The notes under the pieces were generated by a model. That model was given only the letters and a program-made list of their open reading frames with translations, had not been told where the DNA came from and made no database searches. A DNA stretch of 64,000 bases from Deltaproteobacteria bacterium (lineage in GTDB: Bacteria > Desulfobacterota > DSM-4660 > Desulfatiglandales > Desulfatiglandaceae), in contig JAIPDI010000005.1 of assembly GCA_021737785.1 (NCBI GenBank), forward strand, positions 1 to 64,000. The letters are read 5' to 3'. The translations under genes were made by a program, and so were the position numbers. Below, in pieces: positions 42,882 to 52,500 of this stretch (its first letter is position 1; each line of letters starts with the position of its first letter).

Positions 42882-42939
42882 AACCCCGTTTTTTTCTATA
42901 ACAATGGGTTGATTGTAGGTTTTTTGGAAGGGGTCTTCA

Positions 42940-45900
42940 ATGAAAAAGTTCGCCTGGGTGCTGATCCTGCTGTTGATCTGTTTGTGTGCCGGTCCGGTCA
43001 TGGCCGGGTTGACTCCAGAGGAGAAAAAGGATCTGCGCCGCACTTACAAGGCCATCGAGGCCAAGCTCAAGGGTCCCTTTGACATTAACACATGCACCTG
43101 CACCAACGGCAGGCTGGCGCCGGTGGCCGACAAGGACATGCGGGTCCGGCCCAATCCCTGTATGGAACTGGAAGGGGTGGGCCAGCTCTTCTGCTCGGCC
43201 TATCGGAACGATTTGGCCAAGAAACTGGCCCGGCACGGGGTATACGTGGGCAATATCTTCTCTAATGAGGTGTTTCTGTGGGATGAAACCCCTGACCATC
43301 ATCGCGTGGCCCGGGGATTTATCCTTGAGAAATACTACATGGAGACCCATCCGGATTCCAAACTCACCATGGCCCGGGCCTATGGCGGCATATCCGGCAG
43401 CGAGTTCGAGGTCAGGTACGCCCCCATATTTTTTGCCAAATATTATGCCCTCCAAGACTGGAAGGATTTTCACAACTACCTGCTGCAATACGAATTGCAG
43501 AGACGGTTCTTCTGTAAGTGCAACCTGTCCTTGATCAATGACGTCCGGAACCTCTCGCTGGTCATGTATCGTAACTACAAACCGTTCAAACCAGTGAAAG
43601 ACCTGGTCCACAACCGCCTCTCTTCCGGGTCCATTCAACTTATCGAGGAGTTTCGGGAGAAGCACCCCCAAGACAAGGCAAATGCGGGTAATTACAGTAA
43701 GTTAATTGAGTTGGTCCGAAAGATGACCCATGTGGATCAAGGCCAGCTGAAAGAGTACCTGCCCGGGATTTCCGACAAGGGCATTCTGGACCTGCTCCAA
43801 ACGGTTCTTGACATTCCCGGGAATGCACCCCTCAGGCTTCTCCACATGCTGGGGAACCTGGTGGCGGCATCCAGGGAAACCGTAGCGGCCAGGCAGATAC
43901 CGCCTGAAGAGGCCGTCACATTGATCAACCTGAATGTCTCTGCCAACCTGCTCATGCTCATGACCACGAATCGACTCATGGAAGCGGACCGGGACTGGAC
44001 TGTGAGGGAACTTGTCGGCATCCTCAAGGATACATTGGCCGGCAGCTACGGGGCCGGTCTGATGAGTCGCCGGGAGTACGAATCCGGGACCTCATCCTTG
44101 AACAGGCTCCTCGATAAGAGGGATCTCACCATCGGCGAGGCCTACCGTACCCTCAATCGGGCCAACCTGGTGGTGGAATGGGCCCAGGCCTCCATACGGA
44201 CGGCATTTTCAGACGTGTGGGACCCATGGGTGTATCTTTTCCCCGAGGTTCAGCGCATCAATGACGACATTATCCGTTCCTCGCCCCTCATGGCATATGC
44301 CGACATCATCACGTCCCTGCGGGGACATTTGCTGACCAAACTGGATTTGAAGCACCACATCATCGGGGAAACCCGCGTTCAGGGGGTTCGGGCGTTGAAT
44401 CCAGGGCTTGCCCTGGGGCCGCTGGCCTTTTTCAGAGAATCAGGCACCTATACCCGCGACAATATCCTTGCCCTTGAGACCACCAATGCAGAGCTGGAGC
44501 CGGTGGCAGGCATCATCACCAAGGACGAAGGAAACGTGGTCTCCCATGTGCAGCTGCTGGCCCGGGCCCTTGGCGTTCCCAATGCCGTCTTCCTGAACGC
44601 CCTTTACGGCAGGCTGGCTGCCGTGCAGGGGAAATCCCTCTTTTATGCCGTGACGCCCATGGGCCGAATCATTCTCAAGGAAGCCGACAAGATGGACCCG
44701 GTGGACGAAAAGATCCTGGCAGAATACCAGAAGAACATCAAACGGACGCAAGACGCGGATGTGCGGGGGCAGTCCGGGAAATTGATGATAGACGCGGGAC
44801 GCCTGAACCTCAAGGAAACACGGGTGCTGTGCCTCCAGGATGTCAGGCGGAAGGATTCAGGGGTTATCTGCGGGCCCAAGGCGGCCTTTTTAGGAGAGCT
44901 GACATATTACTTCCCCCATAATGTGGCACGCGGGGTCGTCATCCCCTTTGGCATTTATGCAGCACACTTCGAAAAGGCGAGTGTGGTTTTGCCTGAGGGC
45001 CTCAAGGTCAAGGGAATTGCAGTGGCCGGCCAACCCCTGACGGCATTTGTGCGCGGCACATACGATACGTTTTTCAATAATTTGCTCCAGGACCCCGCCA
45101 TGTCATCGGCGCAACTGGCTGAATGGATACAGCCGAGACTGAATGTTATTCGGCATTCCATCGAAAAGATCGACCTTGACCCGGCCTTTGTGCAGGCCCT
45201 GAGAGAGCAACTCGCCGCCCAGGGCCTTTTCGCCGACAGCAAGGCCGACCGCCTGCGGGGCGTCTTTGTCCGTTCGGACACCAATGTGGAGGACATGCCC
45301 AACTTCAACGGCGCGGGACTTAACCTCACCATTTTCAACCTCATGACCTTTTCCGACGTACTGGAAGGGATCAAAGCGGTGTGGGCCTCTCCGTTTACCT
45401 ATCGTTCCTTTTCCTGGCGTCAGACGGTCATCAGCGATCCGAACCTGGTCTTCCCTTCCATCGTGGTCCTGGAATCGGTGCCGTCGGAAAAATCCGGTGT
45501 GCTGATCACCGCGGATGTGGATACAGGCGACCCCACGCGCATGACCATTGCCACGGCCGAGGGGGTGGGGGGCACGGTGGACGGGTCCCCTGCCGAGACA
45601 TTGCTTTACAGCAAAAACGAAACCGTACTGTTGAACCAGTTCAAGTCGCCCACCCGGCGAATGCTGATCCTGGAGGGAAAAGGCGGCTCGCAAATGGTTC
45701 CCTCCACAGGGTCCGAGCGGGTCCTCACAGACGATGAACTGAGGGCCCTTGTGGCGGCTGCTGAAAAGATAGAACAGGAGTTCACCCCTGAAGCGGGTGT
45801 TGACGGCAGTCCCCTGCCCTGGGATATCGAGTACGGATTTGTGAATGGAAAGCTCTTTCTCTTCCAAACCCGCCCGTTTGTCGGCAACAGTGATTTGAGA

Positions 45901-45993
45901 AATCTGCCGGCCCTTACTGCCCTGGACAAGGGGATGAAGGAAAAGGAACAACAGCCTTTTTCGCTAGAGGAAAAGGTCACGTGGCAGCCCTGA
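42940..45993 (+). CDS. exported dikinase: phosphohistidine domain followed by C-terminal ATP-grasp domain
   Basis: 1017 residues with a type I signal peptide (VLILLLICLCAGPVMA, cut before GLTP), so it is a periplasmic or secreted enzyme. Residues about 24-490 are helical, not a family I know, with six Cys (52, 54, 74, 85, 192, 194). The mobile phosphohistidine domain (about 500-580) has VVSHVQLLARALGVPNAV with His536. The PPDK/PEP-synthase ATP-grasp domain (about 630-990) has GPKAAFLGEL (Lys647), FVRSDTNVEDMPNFNGAG (Arg778), DIEYGFVNGKLFLFQTRP (Glu964, Gln976, Arg978). This order, His before ATP-grasp, is that of glucan water dikinases; PEP synthase has the reverse. No PEP-binding barrel is seen. 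The acceptor is unknown. Confidence 0.8.
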   Translation: MKKFAWVLILLLICLCAGPVMAGLTPEEKKDLRRTYKAIEAKLKGPFDINTCTCTNGRLAPVADKDMRVRPNPCMELEGVGQLFCSAYRNDLAKKLARHGVYVGNIFSNEVFLWDETPDHHRVARGFILEKYYMETHPDSKLTMARAYGGISGSEFEVRYAPIFFAKYYALQDWKDFHNYLLQYELQRRFFCKCNLSLINDVRNLSLVMYRNYKPFKPVKDLVHNRLSSGSIQLIEEFREKHPQDKANAGNYSKLIELVRKMTHVDQGQLKEYLPGISDKGILDLLQTVLDIPGNAPLRLLHMLGNLVAASRETVAARQIPPEEAVTLINLNVSANLLMLMTTNRLMEADRDWTVRELVGILKDTLAGSYGAGLMSRREYESGTSSLNRLLDKRDLTIGEAYRTLNRANLVVEWAQASIRTAFSDVWDPWVYLFPEVQRINDDIIRSSPLMAYADIITSLRGHLLTKLDLKHHIIGETRVQGVRALNPGLALGPLAFFRESGTYTRDNILALETTNAELEPVAGIITKDEGNVVSHVQLLARALGVPNAVFLNALYGRLAAVQGKSLFYAVTPMGRIILKEADKMDPVDEKILAEYQKNIKRTQDADVRGQSGKLMIDAGRLNLKETRVLCLQDVRRKDSGVICGPKAAFLGELTYYFPHNVARGVVIPFGIYAAHFEKASVVLPEGLKVKGIAVAGQPLTAFVRGTYDTFFNNLLQDPAMSSAQLAEWIQPRLNVIRHSIEKIDLDPAFVQALREQLAAQGLFADSKADRLRGVFVRSDTNVEDMPNFNGAGLNLTIFNLMTFSDVLEGIKAVWASPFTYRSFSWRQTVISDPNLVFPSIVVLESVPSEKSGVLITADVDTGDPTRMTIATAEGVGGTVDGSPAETLLYSKNETVLLNQFKSPTRRMLILEGKGGSQMVPSTGSERVLTDDELRALVAAAEKIEQEFTPEAGVDGSPLPWDIEYGFVNGKLFLFQTRPFVGNSDLRNLPALTALDKGMKEKEQQPFSLEEKVTWQP

Positions 45994-46200
45994 TACGCCG
46001 CATTTCGCGACATGCCGGCCGATGGCAGTCCCTCTCCCCGCGAGGCGGGAGAAGACAGACCCTGTTCGCATCCGCCGGCATTTTCCCGCCTGAACGTGGC
46101 ATACACATGCAGAATTCAAACAATGGGCTCCGCAGGCCGTCATGCTCTTGGGGCCACAGATATATGACTAACGGGGATACCCGCAACCAATCCCGCGGGA

Positions 46201-46371
46201 CTCACACAGAGACACAGAGCACACAAAGGTTTTTTTGAAAATAAACGGGAACATGCCCTTTTCTCTGTGTTCTTTGCCTGCCCCGTGAAACCTTTTCTGT
46301 GTTGTTTCACTCGGGGTGGCTCCGCCTGCCCTGTGAAACCATTTTTTGCTCTTGTTTCACCGGGGTCTGAG
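46201..46371. repeat. CTCACAC-family repeat with two inner hairpins
   Basis: Starts CTCACACAGAGACACAGAGC. It contains CCCCGTGAAACC...GTTTCACTCGGGG and CCCTGTGAAACC...GTTTCACCGGGG, and ends GTCTGAG. The only copies outside this one lie in 7.6-14.8 kb around the pil operon. Confidence 0.75.
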
Positions 46372-46379
46372 TCTATAAA
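46352..46379 (+). promoter_or_regulatory. candidate promoter at the repeat end
   Basis: TTGTTT (46352-46357), a 16-base spacer and TATAAA (46374-46379), 85 bases before the ATG of the nucleotide-transporter gene. The -35 is within the repeat, so the repeat may have brought the promoter. Confidence 0.35.
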
Positions 46380-46464
46380 ATAAGGCGTACTGAGATACAA
46401 ACAGATTTTCTTGTTTTTTGTTACAGGGGTATTGGAAATAAGGTACTCACTGCGAGGTCAAAAA

Positions 46465-47799
46465 ATGAATCGGCGCAAGCGATGGGATGCGGGCTTCTTC
46501 TCCGCAGTCGAGGAGAAAAAGGGTGTCTTTCTGCCGCTTTTCGGGTGCTTTTTTCTGATCTTGTTCAGCTACAGCTTCATCCGGCCGGTCTGCGAGTCTC
46601 TCTTTCTCTGCTCCTGGGGGGCGTCCAAAATGCCCCATGTATGGATCATCTCGGCCGCGGCCACGGCTGCGGTGGTCTGGGTCTACAACAAATTTGTCGG
46701 CGCTAACCGACCTTACCGGCTCTATGCAGCGAGCAATTTTATCGCAATCGCCTTTTTCCTCCTGTTTTACGTCTATTTCTCTGCGAAAAACAGAGGATTT
46801 GCCCTTACGGCCTTTATTGTAAAAGACATCTATGTGGTCATTCTTATCGAACAATTGTGGAGCTTTTGCGATGCCACGTTTTCTGAAAACGAGGGCAAGA
46901 CGCTGTATGGTTTTCTGGCCGGGGCATGTTCCATCGGCGGGATTGCGGCGAGCGTTTTGACAGTCAATCTGGCGTCTGTCTTGGGCTCCAATAACCTCTT
47001 GTTTGTGGGCTGCGGCGCCTTGCTGGCAGGCGTCTCGCTGTTCGGATACGCCAATAAAAAGAGTTCTGAGACCTTGAACAGGGCGCGGATTGATGACGGC
47101 GGTAATCGTTCGAAAGACCGTCCGTTGGAAAAAGGGGCCGAAGGACACCGGAAAAAGGAGAAAAAGACCGCCATCTGGGGCGGTTTGGATGTGGTGTTCA
47201 AGTCAAAATACCTGATCCTGATATGCATCATGCTGATGTTAAGCCAGTTTGTGACGGCGCTGATCGGTCTTCAGTTCAACCAGGTCCTGGAGGTCCAGAT
47301 CACGGAACTGGACCTGAGGACCGCCTACCTGGCCAAGTTCTACGGCGCAACCAATGTGATATCGTTGATCCTTCAGTTTGTGGTCAGTGCACCCATTCTC
47401 CATTTCCTGGGGCTGCTGCTGTCGCTGTTGCTGGTGCCGGCCATCATGGGCGCCGGATCTTTCGCCTTTTTCTTCCTCCCTACCATGACCGTTTTGTTCG
47501 GGACGCGAGTGGCCAACAAGAGCCTGACCTATTCACTCTTTCGCGCTGCCAAGGAGATCCTCTACATCCCTCTGACCTATATTGAGAAATACAAGGGCAA
47601 GGCGGTCATTGACATGTTTATATACCGCTTTGCCAAGGGGGGCATCGGTGTCGTTATTATCGGCCTTCAGGCCTTGATGCCCGTGACCCCCTTCACCATC
47701 AACTATATGATCATCGCGCTGATCCTCGTATGGATGCTGATGGTGCCTCTTTTGATCGCTGAATACAGGGGCCGGAAACTTGCAGGTTCACCAGGATAA
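46465..47799 (+). CDS. NTT/Npt1-Npt2-family nucleotide transporter
   Basis: A 444-residue inner-membrane protein with about 11-12 spans. The C-terminal half has the family segment YSLFRAAKEILYIPLTYIEK and YKGKAVIDMFIYRFAKGG, very close to that of ATP/ADP translocases of Rickettsia and Chlamydia and their free-living relatives; the N-terminal RPVCESLFL is also family-like. Proven members swap ATP for ADP or import nucleotides; for relatives in free-living bacteria the substrate is unproven. The ATG at 46465 has GAGGT 7 bases upstream; an open TTG start at 46411 is less likely. It leads a run of three genes. Confidence 0.82.
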   Translation: MNRRKRWDAGFFSAVEEKKGVFLPLFGCFFLILFSYSFIRPVCESLFLCSWGASKMPHVWIISAAATAAVVWVYNKFVGANRPYRLYAASNFIAIAFFLLFYVYFSAKNRGFALTAFIVKDIYVVILIEQLWSFCDATFSENEGKTLYGFLAGACSIGGIAASVLTVNLASVLGSNNLLFVGCGALLAGVSLFGYANKKSSETLNRARIDDGGNRSKDRPLEKGAEGHRKKEKKTAIWGGLDVVFKSKYLILICIMLMLSQFVTALIGLQFNQVLEVQITELDLRTAYLAKFYGATNVISLILQFVVSAPILHFLGLLLSLLLVPAIMGAGSFAFFFLPTMTVLFGTRVANKSLTYSLFRAAKEILYIPLTYIEKYKGKAVIDMFIYRFAKGGIGVVIIGLQALMPVTPFTINYMIIALILVWMLMVPLLIAEYRGRKLAGSPG

Positions 47800-47812
47800 T
47801 ATCGGAATTAAA

Positions 47813-49474
47813 ATGACAACATCGCTTCTACGCTTCTGCATGGGGAGGCAACTAATTGCCTTCATCATCCTTTTATTCATAACAGGCTGGGTCGTTCAGG
47901 CCGCCGGAGCTTCAACAGATGAGACCCCGGATCAAAAGAAGACGGAGGCACAGCCTCCCGGCGTTTATTTCTACCGTCTGGAGCCTTCCTTTTATACGGG
48001 CTTTGCTCCCCGATGCCAGGACCCGGAGAGGATTCACATCCATGTGGGCCGCGGCAATCAGCTTCGCGTGACCGTTGTCTTGTCAGATCGGACCGTGGAT
48101 AACTACCTGCCCGATCTGGCGCTCCGGTACCGCACTTATAATCAGCTTATCAAAGACGGGACCCTCACGCTGACCCAGAATAGGGGCTTTGAAAAGTTTT
48201 GTTCCGTCATCATGGAACAAGACATCCTGGGGCTGGCCGGTCTTCAAAAGGAGATGGATGCGGCGGGGTTCCGTAAACTTGGTCTTGAGATGCTTGAAAA
48301 ACTGAATCCGGGGCGGGTCTTTCACATCCGGATCGATTTTGACCGGAGAATGCATGACTGGTCATCCCTTCTGAACCCATATCTGGGAAAAAAGCCCTCC
48401 ATGGCCCAATGCCTCGACCTGATCAATCAGATGCTTCCCACACGGATGTGGCTTTCCGAGTTATTTACGGGATTAAGGGCCAAGCTGAACCGGGCCATCA
48501 CCCTGTATGCGGTGTATGAAGAAGGTCAAAGAGGGAAGATCTTCTGGGATAAATTCTATGCGGCGGCAGTCGATCTGTTTGAAACCGCGACAGGAGGTAT
48601 ATATCCCCTGAAAGGGACTGATCTCGATTTCTATGAGTTTACAGCCATCTACCCTGTGGGGACCGCCAATGCATTCACTCAGTACGAAGGACAACGCATC
48701 CCGCAGTATCCATACCCGGGCAAGCGTGCCCTCACCCATCACCAGCGGACCAGGGTGGTAGACCACATCCCCGACATCCCCTGTTACGGGTATTTGCCCT
48801 GGATTCCGTATATGCACGTGGGCGAGAAGCTTCACAACTCCTTCCACACCCTCTGGTTCAATATCGACACCCGCACGAACGGGTTTATTCCAAAGGAATG
48901 GAAGAACAATACCCAGGACAGCCGGACCGGCCGACCCTATCCCCACCTGTGGCTCCTCAGCCGGGGGCCCATGAGCCACGGCTGCACCCACGTGAACGCC
49001 GGCCATATTTCAGAACTTCGGCAGATGCTCCCTTCCAGTGAAGCGTTGCTGGGGAAGGTGGAGACCTTTCGAAACAGATCCGATCAGTTCGATGTGTTTG
49101 ATATCGACGGGGATGGACGGTTAGAGGTCATGGGTGTGAAATATTTTTACGCCTACTCGCTCAAGGGGAAAAAGCCGCACCAGATGAGGGCCCCCTCGGA
49201 CCGGAAATCCTTCTACAAGTGGCTCTACAAAAATGGCTACCATTACGCGCCTGACGGAAGGGTGGTCTTTGAAAAGGCCCCGACCTCTAAATTCATTGGA
49301 AAAAGGGCTGTCAGGGGGAAAGTATATAAAAATATATCATTGTATGAGGCTGCTTATGAACCGGAGGCCATTCAATTTTACAAACCGACCAGCATACCCT
49401 TTGTGAGGGAGTTGAGACGCGTCAGTGCTGCCTGTCCTCTCAACCGCAACATCTTGAAGTTGGATGAAAATTAA
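47813..49474 (+). CDS. exported YkuD-like (SHGC motif) protein, paralogue 2
   Basis: 553 residues with a signal peptide (LIAFIILLFITGWVVQAAGA). The catalytic-like box is LLSRGPMSHGCTHVNAGH (Cys391, His389). The protein aligns along its length with the one at 39020-40651: FYTGFAPRCQDPERIHIHVG, NYLPDLALRYRTYNQLI, and after the box FDVFDIDGDGRLEVMGVKYF. The last segment, DIDGDGRLEVMG, looks like a Ca-binding loop (DxDGDG); the paralogue has DLKGDGDNQVMG there. It starts 13 bases after the nucleotide transporter, so the two share a transcript. The function is unknown; an envelope polymer substrate is inferred. Confidence 0.75.
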   Translation: MTTSLLRFCMGRQLIAFIILLFITGWVVQAAGASTDETPDQKKTEAQPPGVYFYRLEPSFYTGFAPRCQDPERIHIHVGRGNQLRVTVVLSDRTVDNYLPDLALRYRTYNQLIKDGTLTLTQNRGFEKFCSVIMEQDILGLAGLQKEMDAAGFRKLGLEMLEKLNPGRVFHIRIDFDRRMHDWSSLLNPYLGKKPSMAQCLDLINQMLPTRMWLSELFTGLRAKLNRAITLYAVYEEGQRGKIFWDKFYAAAVDLFETATGGIYPLKGTDLDFYEFTAIYPVGTANAFTQYEGQRIPQYPYPGKRALTHHQRTRVVDHIPDIPCYGYLPWIPYMHVGEKLHNSFHTLWFNIDTRTNGFIPKEWKNNTQDSRTGRPYPHLWLLSRGPMSHGCTHVNAGHISELRQMLPSSEALLGKVETFRNRSDQFDVFDIDGDGRLEVMGVKYFYAYSLKGKKPHQMRAPSDRKSFYKWLYKNGYHYAPDGRVVFEKAPTSKFIGKRAVRGKVYKNISLYEAAYEPEAIQFYKPTSIPFVRELRRVSAACPLNRNILKLDEN

Positions 49475-49524
49475 GAGGAAGGCGGGACCGGGAGCGTCCG
49501 GGTCCCCTGTTGTATCGGGCCGCC

Positions 49525-52500
49525 ATGTCAGATCATACCATTGCCAACCGCCGTCACGTCCAGCTGATTGTTGCGTTATGCCTCTTCGTTTTCTTCAACA
49601 TCACCTGTTTTACCCTTGTCACCTCTTTTACCAAGAGCAACTTTCTGACAGCCATTCAGACATCTCCCGTCTTTAAAGACGTCTACAATCAGAGACCTTA
49701 CTTCTTTCTCTACGGGCTTTCCGGCGTCTGCTTTATCCTCTTCTATCTCATCTATCACATGCTAAGCCCAAGGACCTCCTTCGAATACCGCATCAAGAGA
49801 GAACTCCTCTTTCTCTCCGGCGCATCACTGGTGCTCTATCTGCTCCCTGTACTGTTCCCAGGGTTTGAGCAGCGGTTTCTTCCGGCTGCCTTCTATTTTA
49901 TTATCTATGACATTTTAGACGACCTGATCCTTGTTCAGACCTGGACCCTGATCAATTACGCCATCGATATCCGTCAATCCAAGAAGATCCAGAACCTCTT
50001 TCTCTTTTCAGGGGGGGTGGCCGCGGTCATCTCAGGCCGGGGCATTATCCGGCTTGTCCCGGAAAACAACGAGACCTTCTTTCTCCTTCTGGTGCTCCTT
50101 TTCTCAGGCATCAGCTACCTGATCGTGACCTATATTTTTTTCCGCCACCGCGACCGGATCTTCACCACCTTCTCTACTGAAAAGATGCGGTTTAAGACCC
50201 TTTTTACCTCTCAAAAGAAATATGGCATCATCCGGTCCATCATCTACCTGACGGTCCTTGTGGGGATATTCAATCTTTTCTTCAAGGTCCTCTTCGACAC
50301 CCAGGTCAACGTCCGATATCCGGTTGCGGCCACAGTGGCCACGGCATCGTTCGATCCATTAACGATGCCCGATCCCAAGACCGAATTCATCGGTCAGTAC
50401 AAGGCATTCATCAGCATTTTTCAGGTGGCCCTGCAACTCGTATTTATCTATTTCTTCTCGAGGCTCTGGCTGAACGGACGCATCCTCCTGTCGTACCCGC
50501 TGATCCTGATCCCCATCCTTGGTTTCATCCTGGGGGTGTACCTCGCCCGCCGACCCGGATTCGAAGGCATTTTATTCTGGGGCACGATCGTCGCCTGCGG
50601 CGCCAACGAGCTGATGCGGAGGATTATCTTTGACGCCGCCTACCAGTTGCTCTTGTTTTCCATCCCTGAAAAGCTGTGCAACGCCCTGAGGATGTATGCC
50701 AAACTCCTGATCAAGCCATGGGTCGTCATTGTCATCTGCGCATTTTTTGTGGCGATCCCCCCGCAGACCAGCCCGTTTTTGATTTATTGCATCCTCATCA
50801 TGCTGTTTCTTGGTCTGATGACCGCCGTGGTATTGCGAATTCCCAATGCATATATCTCTTCTCTTAAGCGGTCGGTCCTCCGCAGACTTCCGGTGGAGCG
50901 TTCCATGGACTCGTTAGTGAGACTTGAGACCAACTACATCGTGGAGCAATACCAAAAAGTGGTGGCCGAAAGCGATGATCGGTTCGGATATCTCTATATC
51001 CTCAATATTATCCAAAACAACTACTCCCCTGATCTCAACGCCATCCTAAGCGCTCTCCTTGAAAACAGGGACATCGAGGTGCGTCTGGAGGCGGTTTCAG
51101 TGGTAACCGAACTGGGCATTCAGAAACTGATAGGCCGGATAGAGGCCCTCTTTGCCCGGGAAACAGATCCCGATCTGAAAAAGGCCTGTCTCAAGGCGGT
51201 TGCGGCATGGGGCATCTCCAATGAGGCCCGGGTCCAGGAATGGATGCGTATGGATCTTCCCATAGACCTCCGTAAATATGTGCTCGCGGCGGCATATCGG
51301 ACCGGGTCCGCGGGTCTCATGGAAATTGCGGCCCAGGAAGCGGCAGCCCTTTCCCACGCCACGGACCACGCCGCCATACTGGCCGGGATCTGGCTCATCG
51401 GTGAGTTGAGGCTTTCACACCTGACCGATGGGATACAACGCCATGTTGATATGGAAGACCGGCGGGCATACCGGGTCATTCTTGAGGCCGCGGCCAAGCT
51501 GGAAGATTTTGGGCTGTTTACTTCCTGCATCCAGCATCTGGGCTATGAGCGGATTGTCAACGATGAGGTCTTTCACCGCAGTCTCGCGCGCTTCGGCGCC
51601 CGTGCATTTGAGGTCATCTCGGACATGCTCGAAATGATCATTGAGTCCAAAACCCATTTTGAGCTGAAAAACTGTATTCGGACCCTGCGCCATATCCCTT
51701 CGCAGGATGCGGTGGATTTTCTGACAGATGTTTTTCGGCGCTACAACGTCCCTCTGATTCGGGAGGAGGCCCTCGATTGCGTGGCCAGGATCAAGACAGC
51801 GGAACCGAATCTGGATTACCACCGGATTATGGAAAATCTGCTCGAAGAGATTCACCAATGCAGGAAATACTGCCGTTATTGGAGAGCCGTGTCATCATCT
51901 AAACCTGAAAGCCTCATGTTGATCGAACTGGCGAGAAATATCGAGCATCGGATCTGGTCCATATTCAAGGTGCTGAACATGTTCCATTCCGATCTGGCCA
52001 TATTTGATTCCTATTGCCGGATCACCCAGACCTCCTGTCAACAGGTGGACGCGTCCCATGTCAAGGCCAAGTCCATTGAATATCTGGAGAGCCTGATAAA
52101 GGAAAACTATCCTGAATTGTTAACGTTTCTGGAATCCATTACGTTCGAGGACGGAATCATTGTCGACGTGGCCCCGTTGCCGGGTCCCCGCCTGAATGTC
52201 ATGGATGTGTATGAAGAAATCCTGGGGCAAAGCAATCACTGGCTTGAAATTTCGGCGATATTGGATATGCCGCCCGGCATGAGAGAACGATTGGGGTCCA
52301 GTTCAAAGGAGACGGAAGACATGATACCAGTCATGGAAAAAGTCCACTTTTTGCGGAAGGTCCCGCTTTTCAGAGGGTTTTCCATTGGCGATATGATGGT
52401 GATCGCTCAGATCGCCCAAGAGGTCAGGCTTGAGGCCGGAAACGTGCTGTTCAGAAAAGGGGACAGGGGGAACGCCCTGTATCTGATCCTGGAAGGTGAG

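Larger units (their letters stand above)
42398..42939. promoter_or_regulatory. 542-base divergent control region between ushA and the dikinase gene
   Basis: No gene. It holds a perfect palindrome ACAATCA-GA-TGATTGT (42441-42456) in the ushA leader, a long imperfect hairpin (42475-42593) made of TTTGGAATAATGG-like units, and a promoter with an overlapping palindrome at 42853-42881. Confidence 0.6.
45994..46464. other. 471-base gap before the first nucleotide-transporter gene
   Basis: No gene. The right half is a CTCACAC-family repeat; a promoter candidate lies at the end of the repeat (46352-46379). The left part (45994-46200) shows nothing recognisable. Confidence 0.6.

Noticed and set aside
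42750-43043. 97-residue minus-strand frame in the divergent region
   Set aside because: It overlaps the dikinase promoter, start and signal peptide; composition is not protein-like.
42940-45993. PEP synthase or pyruvate phosphate dikinase
   Set aside because: There is a signal peptide, the domain order is reversed, and no PEP/pyruvate-binding barrel is visible, so the plain annotation is unlikely.
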